The translations under genes were made by a program, and so were the position numbers. The notes under the pieces are model-generated. The model did no database searches, was not told where the DNA came from, and saw only the letters and a program-made list of their open reading frames with translations. Below are positions 49,064-59,898 of a DNA stretch of 64,000 bases, one piece after another. The number at the start of each line of letters is the position of its first letter. Positions within the stretch are counted from its first letter, which is position 1. This DNA is from Leishmania donovani (taxonomy: Eukaryota; Euglenozoa; Kinetoplastea; Trypanosomatida; Trypanosomatidae): assembly GCF_000227135.1 (NCBI RefSeq), contig NC_018255.1, positions 1,093,804-1,157,803 of the forward strand. Reading direction: 5' to 3'.

Positions 49064-50073
49064 ACGGTGTCCCTGCCGTGCGGGAGATACAGCGAAGAAA
49101 AGAAGCGAAAGAGAAGGTGCCAAAATGAGCAAAGAGCGCGGAGGTGGTGGTGCGTGGAGGAAGGGACAGCACAGCGCGCCGAGGGTCATGCCGCTCACTG
49201 TTGTCCACGGCGGAGCAAGAAAACGACTATAACGTTGTGTGCTTCGTCGAGTGCATCGATTCGAAACTCACCGCCCGCGGTGCATGGCGACGCACTCGAT
49301 AGAGTACACACTCGCGCCACTAAGAGACGTAACAGCAGCCCTCACATCTGGAGTGGGGGTGGGGAGACGGGGAGGAAGCGATATGGAAATTGATGAGAGT
49401 GAGGGGAGTGGATCCGTGTCACAAGAAGCTCAACCACGACGACAGCCATCGCTGCCGACGAAACGCGGCCGCAAAGTTCGCTTGGCTTGAACTCACGATA
49501 AGCGCCAGCGCACCCCCATCCCAAATACACCCACACACATAATGGCGAAAACGAAAGATGGCACATCTTCACCTCAACGAACATGTCTAACCGCTCCACC
49601 ACGGCAGCCTCTGCTGGCGCTACACAACCAGAACACTTCGGCGCGGGGGGATGGGGGAACTCAGAGCGGCCTACGCGCAGACAGCGCGGCACGGACTTAG
49701 AAGGGGGAAAAACGTGCGCCATCCTTTGTCGATGCAGGCGGAAGGCAAAGAGAAAAGAAGGACTCTCGAGATAGAGGCGGGGAAAGGGAGGGCAGAGGGA
49801 CCGCGCAGACATGTGGGATTGACAGCACAGGTGCAAAGTCGAATAGGTTTTTCAGAAACTCTCACAAGGCAGCGACCTCCCCAAGAGAGAGGGCATATCA
49901 CGACGCACAAGCTCTCTCTCCCTCTCTTGCAATCATTCTCGCTGTCCGTCTGCACGTAGCGGTTCGATAGACGGTGTCGTATCCTTGAGAGCGCCTGCAC
50001 GGACGCGTGCACACCCTTGCCCTCTATCCTCCAGCGTGCGCATTCTCCTCATCCCACATGCGCCCTGTCGCCT
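49064..50073. other. 1-kb spacer downstream of PHO91
   Basis: Probable PHO91 3' UTR. No gene or structured RNA recognised. Confidence 0.5.
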
Positions 50074-52278
50074 TCAATGGTCGGCAGGCAGCACATAGTT
50101 GGTGAGGGGCACCATCCATGTCACAAGGCACGCCGTGAACACCAGCGTGATCACCGTACCACAAAAGAGGAAGTCCTTCGCTCGCAAGTACAACTTACCC
50201 TTCGAATCCTCGGCCAGCAGCGAGTTCACGTTGGGGAAGGAGCTGATAGGGAATGCCATGGCACCGGAGCACATCAAGGCGGACAGCATGACAATCGACT
50301 GTGGAGTGACGGCCATGATGCCAGCAGACTCGGGCATGAGGAAGCCGATCTTCACAATTATAGGTAGCAAGATCATCGCCGCCACCGTGTGAGACACGAA
50401 GGTCGTGATGACGCCCACGGCGACGAGCACCACCAGCAGGGTGAGGTACGGCGGCGAGTCTGTCAGGGTTGACTTCATGCTCATAGCAATGATGTCAAGC
50501 AAGCGAGAGTCTCGAGCGCACAGCCCCAGCATGTTACCTCCGGCAAGCAAGAACATCAAATGCCAGGAGAGCGTGTTGAAGTCCTCCTTGGACAAGATGC
50601 CGATACCAAAGAACACGACAATCGGGATGAGAGCCACGATGCCGGTGTCGCCAAAGAACAGATTGGCCGGCAGGATCCAGAGCGTGATTGTGATAGCCGA
50701 CACCACCAGCACCACCGCGCGCGTCGCGGAAGATACCTGCTCCTCTGCCGCGGTGTTTACAACCTGCAGCGGGATATACGGGACATCAACAAACGGCCGC
50801 CATACAATCAGCACAACTGCCCACGCGGCGACCACACTGAAGAGCACGACCGGGAGGGCGACGCCGACCCACTGCGCGAAGGATACTTTATAAAAGCTCA
50901 GCGCTGAGATGGCGACGGCGTTCTGCGGAGAAGCGATGGGCGAGAGCATGCCGCCGACGTTGCACGCAAAGGCGAGGCCAAGCAGGATGCCGTGCGGCGC
51001 GTTCGTCCCCTCTGGGAACTCCCACAGCGTGCGCTGCACTACCCCGAGCACCAGCAACGGGGCCGCCACGTTCGACACGAAGGCACACAAGAGGCAGCTG
51101 GACAACATCACACCAAGCAAATAAAGCGACGGGCGGTGCGCCGTCCACCGATGCAGCATACTCGCAGCATACATCTCCAGATTCGTGCGCGAAAACGCCT
51201 TGGCGATGGTGAGACCGCCCATGACAAGAATCTGAACATGATTGAAGAGTTTACCCAAGATGATCTGCGACGCCACCGTCGCTGTCGCGCTCTCGCGCTT
51301 CGTCGGGTCCATGACAATGCGCAACGGAACAGCGAAGAGCGGAATGAGCATGGCCGTGCAGAAGAACGGAATCGCCTCGGTGATCCACAGTGTGATTATG
51401 AGCACGAAAAGGGCTAGACAGTTGTGGGCCGCCGGCTCCTCCGTTAGTACCGGCAGCCGCTTCACCACCAGGAACAGCGCGGTCCCGACGAAGATGTAGC
51501 GCCACCTCGCATGCCACTCCTGCGACATGGCCACGTTGGCGTACTGGTCCAGCGGTACCTTGAACTTGCGTTCAAAGTCCACGCTTACATCTAACAAGAG
51601 GTTGCGCAAACGCGGCATGAGGGTGACCAGCCGCGAGCGGGCGAGTTCGGCCTCGATGGCAGCCGTGCAGTCGTCTTCCATGCGGCGATGCTTCTTCAGT
51701 TTCTTCGCGGACTTGCGGATGGCCTCAAGGTTTAACTCCGCGAAGTGTTGCAGCTGATGCGCGTTGGAGTGCCACTCGAGGAAGAGTGCTCGCGGTGTAT
51801 TGCTCTCCACTTCCTTCACCTGCGAGTCACCAATGAGCAGTAAAAAAAGTCGCTTGAGGAGCGCGCCAAGGCTGGTGCGCTGGTGGCGTGGTACTGCATC
51901 CCCGTCCAAAACTGACGGATCACACACAGAGCTGGTGGCGGTGCTCACAAACCCTGTCTCCTCGTTTGCTGCTTCGTCGTTCGCGCTGCTGCCCTTTTTT
52001 CGGCGGTGGAACTTGCGCGGTTTTGTCACCGGGGCCACAGGGAGGTCGGGATTAATCTTCATGAGTCTGTCGTGCTCCTCCTGCAGGTCCGTCATGAGCT
52101 GCTGAAAGAGGCCCTCTGCCTTCGCGAGTTCCTCTGTTATGATGTTGAAGAGTTCATGGCTGAACTCGCTGCCGCGGAGCTCGGAGTTGTGGATGAACTG
52201 TTTGAGCCGCTTGTAACTGACGTAGTAGTCGGCCCACTCCAGCACAATCTCATCTTGCAGGCGCTTTCCAAACTTCAT
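50074..52278 (-). CDS. PHO91: SPX-domain sodium/phosphate symporter, PHO91 family
   Basis: 734 residues from the ATG at 52278. Residues 1 to about 250 are an SPX domain: MKFGKRLQDEIVLEWADYYV then SYKRLKQFI at the N-terminus, and the basic helix AIRKSAKKLKKHRR near 190-205; these Tyr/Lys clusters bind inositol pyrophosphates in SPX proteins. From about 265 on there are around ten to twelve hydrophobic helices of the DASS/SLC13 permease family, with LWITEAIPFFCTAMLIPLFA, and the paired re-entrant signatures CNVGGMLSPIASPQNAVAI and FVSHTVAAMILLPI. In T. brucei and T. cruzi the homologue releases phosphate from acidocalcisomes or the contractile vacuole in response to inositol pyrophosphate, and yeast Pho91 acts at the vacuole. 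Length matches those proteins. The C-terminus is YVLPADH. Confidence 0.93.
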   Translation of the reverse strand: MKFGKRLQDEIVLEWADYYVSYKRLKQFIHNSELRGSEFSHELFNIITEELAKAEGLFQQLMTDLQEEHDRLMKINPDLPVAPVTKPRKFHRRKKGSSANDEAANEETGFVSTATSSVCDPSVLDGDAVPRHQRTSLGALLKRLFLLLIGDSQVKEVESNTPRALFLEWHSNAHQLQHFAELNLEAIRKSAKKLKKHRRMEDDCTAAIEAELARSRLVTLMPRLRNLLLDVSVDFERKFKVPLDQYANVAMSQEWHARWRYIFVGTALFLVVKRLPVLTEEPAAHNCLALFVLIITLWITEAIPFFCTAMLIPLFAVPLRIVMDPTKRESATATVASQIILGKLFNHVQILVMGGLTIAKAFSRTNLEMYAASMLHRWTAHRPSLYLLGVMLSSCLLCAFVSNVAAPLLVLGVVQRTLWEFPEGTNAPHGILLGLAFACNVGGMLSPIASPQNAVAISALSFYKVSFAQWVGVALPVVLFSVVAAWAVVLIVWRPFVDVPYIPLQVVNTAAEEQVSSATRAVVLVVSAITITLWILPANLFFGDTGIVALIPIVVFFGIGILSKEDFNTLSWHLMFLLAGGNMLGLCARDSRLLDIIAMSMKSTLTDSPPYLTLLVVLVAVGVITTFVSHTVAAMILLPIIVKIGFLMPESAGIMAVTPQSIVMLSALMCSGAMAFPISSFPNVNSLLAEDSKGKLYLRAKDFLFCGTVITLVFTACLVTWMVPLTNYVLPADH

Positions 52279-52392
52279 GCCTGCTCAGCAGCGTCGGTGC
52301 AGCAACCGCCTGTGCGTGGGTGCGTGAGCGTGCGCTCTGGTGCCTGTGCTTGTGTCTGTGTGAAGCCGATGATATGCTTCGATGTGGCAGTG
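52279..52392 (-). promoter_or_regulatory. PHO91: Predicted PHO91 5' UTR
   Basis: 114 nt between the predicted acceptor AG and the ATG. It is GC-rich and contains no in-frame ATG that would extend the protein. Confidence 0.35.
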
Positions 52393-52440
52393 CTTGAGAG
52401 AAGAAGCGGAGAGGAGGTAAACCGGATGAGAGGAGAAAAG
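52393..52440 (-). promoter_or_regulatory. PHO91: Polypyrimidine tract and predicted spliced-leader acceptor for PHO91
   Basis: Minus-strand 52440-52396 is CTTTTCTCCTCTC, then CCTCCTCTCCGCTTCTTCTC, and is followed by the first AG at 52394-52393. Confidence 0.5.
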
Positions 52441-53246
52441 CACGGGGTAGACCTCGATGGGGTCGCGAGAATCCCCTCCGCGCACTCTGCCGTTCAGGGC
52501 TGGGATTCACCCACGCAGAACGAGGAAGAGGACCGGGACGGCAGATGCAAACAAAGAGAAGCCGATGCAACAACGAGGAGAAAAGGGAGCGAGGTGGCAG
52601 CGACGGCACCACATGAATGGCGCACTCGCGCCAAACATGCTGCCTGCACTCCCATATCTCTAAAGTGGCCCGCTGCCTCCAATGCACGCACCTGCGGGAC
52701 AGGAAAAGCGCGACAAGAAGGGAGAACACAACTACTGCTGAAGCACCGATGCGGCGAGGCCCTGCGCCTCGGTGTCCGGCTGGAACAGTAGGGGGCGCCA
52801 ACGGCAAAGATACCTGCAAGCAGCTGCATGTGGCTCGACCCGATTGAGGAATCAAGTGCAGCGGTCGGCGAGCGCTGCGCATCCCCGACAAGTAAGAGAA
52901 ACATTTTTTTCACGAGGCGTCCGAAGCACTGCGGGAGCGCGGGTATTTTTCAGCGGTTCGCTCGCGAGTACGCACAGACACACTGATGCATGAAACAATG
53001 AACAAAAAAGATGCAAGTGGCGAGAGCAGATTACGTTCGGCTGATATGAAAACCCGTCTCTGCGAGAGAGGAGCTGCACGCGGGAGGAAGGGAGAGGGTC
53101 TTTGTGGGCAGCTAGGACCTGAAAAAGAGGTAGGCCTGAATTGGCCCCGTATGCAGCCACGCAAAGGTGATTACACACAGGCGGCGGCAGTCCAGGCGTC
53201 ATGGCACGGTGGTGGTGCGAGCAAAGGGCACAGCGCCGTGCCAGCT
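52441..53246. other. Spacer without a recognised gene
   Basis: About 800 bp, likely the 3' UTR of the PH-like protein gene. No gene seen. Confidence 0.5.
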
Positions 53247-54791
53247 CTACCGCACTACACGGTTACGAGGCAATTCGTTTGGTAGCCCTTGCTCTGCGGA
53301 CACTGGGGTCTGTGCCTCGCGGCGCTCGACAGACAAGAAGATGACAGGCCGCTTCAGCGTCGCCTCGAGCCATTGCAACCATTGGAGCCTGCGAGAGAAG
53401 CTGCCTGCCTCACACTCGAGCGTCATCATCCCATGCGCCTCCGTCGGCTCCATCGGCCCTAGCAAGGACGTCCGCTCAGTGCTTGCGGCCCCGTCGCCTG
53501 CCATACCTGCTGCTGTGTGGGGAAACTCCAGGTAGAACGCTGTCCCGCTAAGATCATTTTTAGCGTACACCGCAAGCGTCTCCAGCTCGATGCGCTCATC
53601 CACTTGCTTGCCGAACCACCGCTTGCGCCACAGGACGAGAAATTCGCGCGCAGCCGGCAGCCGTGCATCGTTGACGCCGTCCATTCGCTCCACTTGTACC
53701 TCTCGATTGTGTAGGGCGCCATCAGCGCCGCGCACCTTCAAGAGTCCTTTCAAGGGCACACCAATACGATCTATGCTGCCGTTTGAGCCCCCGCACGCGT
53801 CGCCTTTCGCGCTCACTGACAGGAAAAAGTCGATGTAGCACGCGATTGCCTCCTGCGTCGGCTTCTCAGTGTGGACAATGTCGCCCCTAGTCACAGCGCT
53901 GATGGAGAGGGATGTCGCAGCAACAGAGGAGGGGTGGTTGTCGTCATCGGCTACAAAGACGGTGTCTCGGCCAGTGCGAACAGAGTCCAGCAACAACCCC
54001 ACGTACGCCTCCGCGCAGAACGACATCCACGTATTGCGTTCTCCCGTTGACACAAAGCACAGCCTGACCCTTGTGTACGGAACAGCGCCCCCACCGGGCG
54101 CTGCTGTGTGAGAGGCCGAGGAGGACTTCGAGGAAGAGTGCCGCGGATTCACTGCGTTTGCCTGCGCCGCTCGAAAGACAAGGAGGAGTCCGATGCCACC
54201 ATAAGCGCTGGATAGCGTCGAGATGCCCTCCTCCTTCGATACGGAGGAGCTGGACGTGATCGCGGTGCATGGTGCATTTCGGTTCGTGGAGGCGTCGAGA
54301 GGTACCAAAACGTTGCTGTGTCCTGCTGCCGAGTGAAAGGGCGAGCGGAAGCGCGCGAAGACAGCCGCGTCTCTTTCCATGACGGAGTCACTCGCGACGT
54401 CGACCAGCGTCGACAGCGGGGCGACGAAGAGGAGCCGCCCCTTGGCGAATTTTCCGCCCGCCAGCTCCCGCACTTCAAACGTCAAGTTGCTCTCCGACTC
54501 CACCACTCGAATGAGGCACGCTTGAAACGAGCGATTGATGCGCGTGGTCAGGTACGACCCCAATTTCTTCACGGACTTCATTAGGGAGAAGCGAGGGCGC
54601 CCATCCTTGCCAGACTGCCGCAGCGGCAACCCGTAGCAGTCAAACGACTTGCTGTTGAGCGTGTCCAGACGCACCGCCGCGTTCGCTTCCAACCATGTGA
54701 GGGAGCTCGCCGTCTCCCTAGGGATGCTGGCGGAGCGGTCAGGGAGAGGCTCGGCACCGTCACGAAACGCCTTTGCGGATGCGTGTGACAT
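53247..54791 (-). CDS. Hypothetical protein with PH-like C-terminal region, 514 aa
   Basis: Begins MSHASAKAFRDGAEPLPDRS at the ATG at 54791. The frame extends only to non-ATG codons upstream, and a splice acceptor is predicted at 54811. Residues about 75-135 are a basic patch (KSVKKLGSYLTTRINRS) followed by strands (ACLIRVVESESNLTFEV; GRLLFVAPLSTLV). The C-terminal 110 residues (FLVLWRKRWFGKQVDERIEL, then TLAVYAKNDLSGTAFYLEF, ending in the helix RRLQWLQWLEATLKRP) follow the strand-then-long-helix pattern of pleckstrin-homology domains. A similar strand/helix pattern in the middle (VRLCFVSTGERNTWMSFCAE) suggests a second copy. This suggests phosphoinositide or protein binding at a membrane, but the match is by pattern only. 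No transmembrane helix. Confidence 0.75.
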   Translation of the reverse strand: MSHASAKAFRDGAEPLPDRSASIPRETASSLTWLEANAAVRLDTLNSKSFDCYGLPLRQSGKDGRPRFSLMKSVKKLGSYLTTRINRSFQACLIRVVESESNLTFEVRELAGGKFAKGRLLFVAPLSTLVDVASDSVMERDAAVFARFRSPFHSAAGHSNVLVPLDASTNRNAPCTAITSSSSVSKEEGISTLSSAYGGIGLLLVFRAAQANAVNPRHSSSKSSSASHTAAPGGGAVPYTRVRLCFVSTGERNTWMSFCAEAYVGLLLDSVRTGRDTVFVADDDNHPSSVAATSLSISAVTRGDIVHTEKPTQEAIACYIDFFLSVSAKGDACGGSNGSIDRIGVPLKGLLKVRGADGALHNREVQVERMDGVNDARLPAAREFLVLWRKRWFGKQVDERIELETLAVYAKNDLSGTAFYLEFPHTAAGMAGDGAASTERTSLLGPMEPTEAHGMMTLECEAGSFSRRLQWLQWLEATLKRPVIFLSVERREAQTPVSAEQGLPNELPRNRVVR

Positions 54792-54810
54792 GCGTTGTGG
54801 CTGAGCCACA

Positions 54811-54884
54811 CTTAGCGGGCGGAGAGATGTGGAGGATGCAGCAAGATCCACAAACAACAAGAATAAGGAAGAAGGAAGAACGGT
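54811..54884 (-). promoter_or_regulatory. Polypyrimidine tract and predicted spliced-leader acceptor
   Basis: Minus-strand 54884-54865 is TTCTTCCTTCTTCCTTATTC. Further pyrimidine-rich sequence (CCTCCACATCTCTCCGCC) leads to the first AG at 54812-54811, about 20 nt before the ATG. Confidence 0.45.
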
Positions 54885-55340
54885 ACAATAGGTGAACGTC
54901 GATGCAGCAGAAAGAAGCGGAGGAAGGGGGGCAGCGGCAACCTCGTCCTGGACTCACGAAGAGAGTAAGAGCCGAATATCACACACGGGCGCCGAGCGCA
55001 CCGCGCCTGCAAGTTCAGCGCCACACATAAAAGAGACAAGAATGCTGAGCAGAAGACGTGCGGAAAAAGCGTGCACTCTGGGCGCCCACTTTCGCCGCAA
55101 CACACACACATGCACGCAGCTCCTTCCGACGGCAACGGCGTGAATAGAACCACTCCCAGATAAAGAGAACAGCCTCTGCACGGCGCAGGGTACCGGCAGG
55201 CAAGTAGGCTGCCTGCCTCTGCCTTTAGCACGATGTGAAGCAGTCAGCCCTCTTTCTCGTCTGTCTAGGTCCGTGCGATGCTGCTCAAGAGGGCATGAAC
55301 TTTTCTTTACCAGCGCGTTTGTTCGCCCATACAATATAAA
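54885..55340. other. Spacer between the repeat and the PH-like gene
   Basis: About 450 bp without gene-like signals. It borders repeat copy 2. Confidence 0.45.
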
Positions 55341-55897
55341 TCAAACTCCGCTTGACCTGGCCCTGTCACAGGCCCGTCGTGTGGCGCAAAGCAGCGGTAG
55401 GCACGCATTACAGCAATGCCGACTCAGTCCTCGAGAAAGGCCCCTGACTCAAACGCTAACCAAGCCCTGCACTGCACGTCACCTCACGACCTCTCCCATT
55501 GTGCCGGTCGCCACCTGGTGCATCCCCCCTCATGGTGTCCCAGGCTTACCCCGCCAGGAGGCAGTGAGGGCCCGGCGGACTACGTTCCAGTCATTCGGGC
55601 ACTTTGCCTATCATATGGACGGCACAAGCGTGTTCACAGTCGCAGGTCGCCCCACAATGCACCCCCATCCAGAACCTCACCGCCGACATCAGTGGCGATA
55701 CATCGCTCTGACCTCCCCCCAAGTCGTAGGTGCCTAGCCTTGTCACCACCAGAGGCTTGCTCGGCATCGGCATTGGATAGGTGGGAGCGGCGTCGCCTCT
55801 GCCCTGAGATAGGGTAGGGGGTGTGCAATACCCTGAGGTGCCACGCTGAGGTGTCCCCCTCCCCCACCACTGTCATGAGGGGAGGGGGTCCGACACT
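55341..55897. mobile_element. SIDER-like degenerate retroposon, copy 2
   Basis: The core 55397-55897 is identical to 17581-18081 at 499 of 501 positions, with no gap. The outer arm at 55341-55360 (TCAAACTCCGCTTGACCTGG) matches the copy-1 arm at 18 of 20 positions. The sequence between arm and core (about 36 nt here, about 24 nt in copy 1) is unrelated. It lies about 1.85 kb beyond the stop of the CCCH gene and about 550 bp before the start of the PH-like gene, so it could be in a 3' UTR or be intercistronic. Same orientation as copy 1, no obvious target-site duplication, and the short open frames inside are not regarded as genes. Confidence 0.7.
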
Positions 55898-57747
55898 CTA
55901 AGGAAAACGAGACGCGAGCACACAAGCATGCACGCACGCAGACGCTGAGAGGATGTCAGACGAGGAGCGGCAACAGCGAAAAAAAAAAACATCAACACAG
56001 CCACACACACACACACGCACAATAGCATGCACACACGGCGCCATATTGCAGTGATGAAGTTTCAGCTTTTCGGAGTGCTTTATGTTTGCCGCTCAGAGGT
56101 GCAGAGCAGAAGAGAGACTCTCAGCGTGTGAAAGCGCTCCTCGCGCGTTGACTGTTTGCTTCGAAGATGGCTTCATAGCTGCGCCAGTTGCACTCCGCGC
56201 CTCTTTCATCTTCATCCTTCCCTCCTCTTCGTGTGCCTCGTCATTCGTTCAGGTGTCTGCGGGGGAATGACGCGCACGCCATGTGACAGGGGGAGGTGCG
56301 CCATAACCAGCGCGTTGCAGCGACGTGGAGGCCACCCCTTGCCTCCTTTGCCGGAGGCTGAAGCTGCAGCGTTTTCACCTGAGCTGCTGAGCACACGCCC
56401 CGTCAAGTGCCTGCCAGTTGTAGTTGCGTACAGCGCACCTTCTTGTTTCCAGCAGACGCATGCAGCTTGTTCAATTCTATGACGATACGTACTTGCTGGC
56501 CTACTCATGTACACACTGGCACGAACGCCGGAGTACAGAGAGGAATGAGGGAGCAGGGCTGAGGCGGCAAACGGGTCGGTGATAGTCGACCAAGAAGTAA
56601 AAGCGAAGCTCACGCCAAGAAAGCAAACTGCACCACGAAGAACCGCGCCGAATTATTATTAGTCATACGCACATATAGATGCATACCAACATGCGTACAT
56701 ACGCACGCGCTCAAAACGCTCCAGCCAAAGGAAGGAGAGAAAAAGTAGGGGTGGAAGTCGAGAGTTGCAGCAGCGGCTCAGGACTGTCAATGTTGAAGGA
56801 GTACTCGAGGTGCATCTGCGTGTTGTGGGTGTTTCACATACTCGCTTGTTCTCATGTGCTTTGGTGTGACTGCACATCCCAGTCCGCACTTAATTCCTTT
56901 CTCCGTTCACAAGCAAGGGAATGTTGCACCAACTGGTGGTTGTAGAGAAAAAGAGAGGTGATGTGCAGCTTCAACCTACCCAAAGACTCGCGCCCGTTCA
57001 TCACGCAGTACCTTTGAGAGAAATAAGAACGCAGGACAAACTAATCAACTTATACCGAGAGCTGGAAGCAATCAAAGCATTAAATGAAAAGAACAGAAGT
57101 AGCTTGCGTTACTGCTGCAGTAATACCCCTTTCCCTGACTTCTATCCACCGCGCTGCTTAACCCATCACCCGCACCAACGCACCGCGTGCCTGCCGTTCG
57201 GCGCAAATACACACACACACGCACACGTGTATGCACACCCGGATACAACGCGGGAGAGTAAGAGAGGAGGGTAAAACAAAGAAGGCGGCAGCCGAACGAA
57301 TAAGGGTCAGAGAGAGGCCTCACGCACAACGCGACAAGGAAGCGCACATTGAGATCAAATGTGAGGTGCACAAAACAAAAGAAAAAGCACGAGAAGGAGA
57401 GAGCTGAAGAGCAGAGCAGGTGGGGGAGGGGGGAGCACAGAGGGGGGAGGGGGCAGGAAGAAAGTGAGGAGCTGGAAAGTGCTGTGACACCCGGGGCGAT
57501 TGTAGGTATGTGACAGTGTGTACATGTCTATGTATGTGGATGGAGGGGCCTGGTATTCCGTCAGCGCTGCCTTTGATGTCTTCTACATTTCTGCGAGCGC
57601 GTAGATGGGCGACATCTCTGTGTTGGGCACAAAGGTGATAGTATGCTCAAAGGAAAAAGAGCGCAAGCCGTTCTTACACACACGTACCGATGCACTCACT
57701 CGTGGGGGCACATCTATTAATACACGCACACATGCGGACACACTTTA
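55898..57747. other. 1.85-kb spacer downstream of the CCCH gene
   Basis: Probably a long 3' UTR, in parts markedly richer in A/T than the genes (for example 56640-56670 and 57010-57130). It holds an A10 run at 55980-55989 followed by a CA run near 56005. No gene accepted; a 133-codon minus-strand frame (56613-56212) has no features. Confidence 0.5.
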
Positions 57748-58758
57748 TCAGGTTTCTATTACAGAGGAGGCGTGAGAGGAGTTGTATGGGTTGTGGCGCC
57801 AAACCAACCCAGAGGCAGTGGAGCTGAAGGACCTTGACATCAAAGGGGATCGCCCCAACAAGAGCACACCGTTGTCCGGCGTCGGGCTTGGAGCTGTCGC
57901 CGCGAGCGCAAGGGGGTCGAAGCGGATTGGAGGGGTGACACCGAGGTTGGCGCTCACGCTCATCGGCACCGTCACCGATGACGCCGGCTGCGAGCGCATC
58001 TGCAGGGGAGAGGAGGCAGAACCGTGAAATCCCTTGTCCAGGACAGTCATGAATTCTTCATAATTGGCTTCAGGGGGCCTTCCTATGGCCATCACTGGTG
58101 CAGTGAGGTGCTTCTCCACCTTGACCGTCGCCCTCTGCTGATCAATGTGAGCCATCAGTTGGCGGCACAGGTGCACAAAATTGCATTCTCCCTCGAAGCG
58201 GCAGCAGGGCGATCCATCGGCGCCGCTGTGCAACCGGCAGAGCGCCGAGGTTGGCACGACTACATCTACTGGTGCCTGCATGCCAGCGGCGCTCGTCTGA
58301 GCGGCAATGAGAGTGCGCAGTCCGTTGGTTACCAGCGTCTGTGGCAGCTGCGCACACCCTACCGTCTCACCGTCGTCGTTCCGCATGATCAGCCGCAGGG
58401 CAGGGTCGATGCCTGAGGTATCGCTCGGCGCGCCGTGGAGGGCGCAGCATGTCGGCTCCGCGAGAGCCTTAGCCCGTAACTCGAGCACCAGATCGATATT
58501 GGCGTGCGCTTGGAAGCAGTTCGTGCCCTGCCGACAGCGCCCCTCCAGAAATACCCGGCAGAGCGAAGGCACGCCCTTGCGGTGCATCGCGCGAGTGTCC
58601 AGCATAGACTCTAAAGGGATAAACAGGCGCTTGCTGAGGGGGTCGATCACGGCAAACATGCCGGGTGGGATGCCATCGGTGCTCAGCACGTTCTGCACTG
58701 AGCGACCCTCCGGCGGTCCCCTGCGTCGGTTGCGGTTGCGGTGCATCACTTCTTTCAT
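57748..58758 (-). CDS. Two-finger CCCH zinc-finger RNA-binding protein, 336 aa
   Basis: Starts MKEVMHRNRNRRRGPPEGRS at the ATG at 58758; the upstream frame (Cys-rich, from a GT repeat) is leader sequence. Finger 1: C67-x7-C75-x5-C81-x3-H85 (LCRVFLEGRCRQGTNCFQAH), a canonical C3H1 finger. Finger 2: C174, then C186-x5-C192-x3-H196 (CCRFEGECNFVHLC), with wider spacing after the first Cys. The segment FIPLESMLDTRAM just before finger 1 resembles the 'vp.s.l.Tr' block common beside CCCH fingers in trypanosomatid ZC3H proteins. The C-terminal third is Ser/Pro/Asn-rich and disordered. Such proteins bind mRNA and control stability or translation, the main level of regulation in these organisms. I cannot name the specific ZC3H member. 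Confidence 0.88.
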   Translation of the reverse strand: MKEVMHRNRNRRRGPPEGRSVQNVLSTDGIPPGMFAVIDPLSKRLFIPLESMLDTRAMHRKGVPSLCRVFLEGRCRQGTNCFQAHANIDLVLELRAKALAEPTCCALHGAPSDTSGIDPALRLIMRNDDGETVGCAQLPQTLVTNGLRTLIAAQTSAAGMQAPVDVVVPTSALCRLHSGADGSPCCRFEGECNFVHLCRQLMAHIDQQRATVKVEKHLTAPVMAIGRPPEANYEEFMTVLDKGFHGSASSPLQMRSQPASSVTVPMSVSANLGVTPPIRFDPLALAATAPSPTPDNGVLLLGRSPLMSRSFSSTASGLVWRHNPYNSSHASSVIET

Positions 58759-59602
58759 TCCAGTGGCACCGCAAGAGAACAAGAGAGTCGAACACACACA
58801 CACACAAAAGCCGCACAGGCACACGGACAGGCGCACCAGTGCAACAACAGCAGCGCGCGTGTGAGTGACGGCGTTTAAGTGTGTGGGTTCGTGGGGGGGG
58901 GGGGCTGGAAGTGCTTCGCGCCCTTCACTTCGAGAGTTTTTTTATTGTTGTTTTTCGGTTGACGGGTCAAAGTGAGAAAGCCAGCCAAGGTGTGTGTGTG
59001 GGGGGGGGGGCAGGGGCGAGGTAGCAAAGGTGGGCAGGCCAGTGCGCTGCTCAGGAGATGAAGCACGGGAAGATGTACCGAATGCGGTAAGGGGCAGAAG
59101 CGCGAGACAAAAGTAGCTTCGAATTGAGTGGTGAGGTAAGAATCGAGAGGAAACGAGAAAAACAGATCGACTAAGACAAATACAGACACGCTAACCAAGG
59201 AGAGAAACGTGAAGAGGCAGCAGCAGAAGGTAACTCATTCGAGGTAGCGTGGAAAGTGAGAAGAAGCACACACGCAGAGATGCAAACACAGTCGACGTTT
59301 GTTTCCCCCTCTCTTCGCACACCCATCAATAACGATCAGTCACTGGCGCACACACACACACAAAACAAATAGTGAGCTGTATGAGCCCGTGGATACGCTG
59401 GCAGGAGCGGGCAAGAAGGCGATGGCACCCTTCTCGCACTTCTCGCTCCTTTTCTGTCTTGCCAAAAAATAACAAAAGGGAAGCGAGACTCTTCTCTGGG
59501 AGGCGCGAACGAAGGAAGACGAGCGGGTCGGCAGGGAAAAGAATGAGAGATAGGAGGGCGATAGTACCGACACCAGAGAAGATGGAGAGACTCTAGTTGT
59601 TA

Positions 59603-59637
59603 GCAGCAGTAACAGCAACAGCAACAGTAACAGCAAA
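59603..59637. repeat. Imperfect AACAGC/AACAGT hexamer repeat
   Basis: Five to six tandem units of CAGCAA/CAGTAA in the spacer. On the minus strand it creates a spurious poly-Leu open frame. Confidence 0.8.
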
Positions 59638-59876
59638 CGCCGTGCTAAATAGCGATGCTTCACTCTCCTATCGCGCGTCACACGAAGTCGCTCGCAAGTG
59701 CGTTAGTTTCAGTGCCTGTCGGTGTCGGGGAAGGGAAATAAGAAACTGAGAGAGTAGAGCAGGGATGGACGGTGAGATGAGTTAGGAGGCCATGAGAGTG
59801 GCCCAAGAGTCAAAACAACGCAAACTGAGAAAGGCAGGGATAGAGAGCTTTATCCGACTACGTGCATATGCTTGTA

Positions 59877-59898
59877 TGTGTGTGTGTGTGTGTGTGTG
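59877..59898. repeat. (TG)11 microsatellite
   Basis: Uninterrupted TG dinucleotide run in the WD40/CCCH spacer. Confidence 0.9.

Noticed and set aside
56212..56613. 133-codon minus-strand frame in the spacer after repeat copy 2
   Set aside because: No domain pattern, atypical codon use and no clear splice signal, so chance is the simplest explanation.
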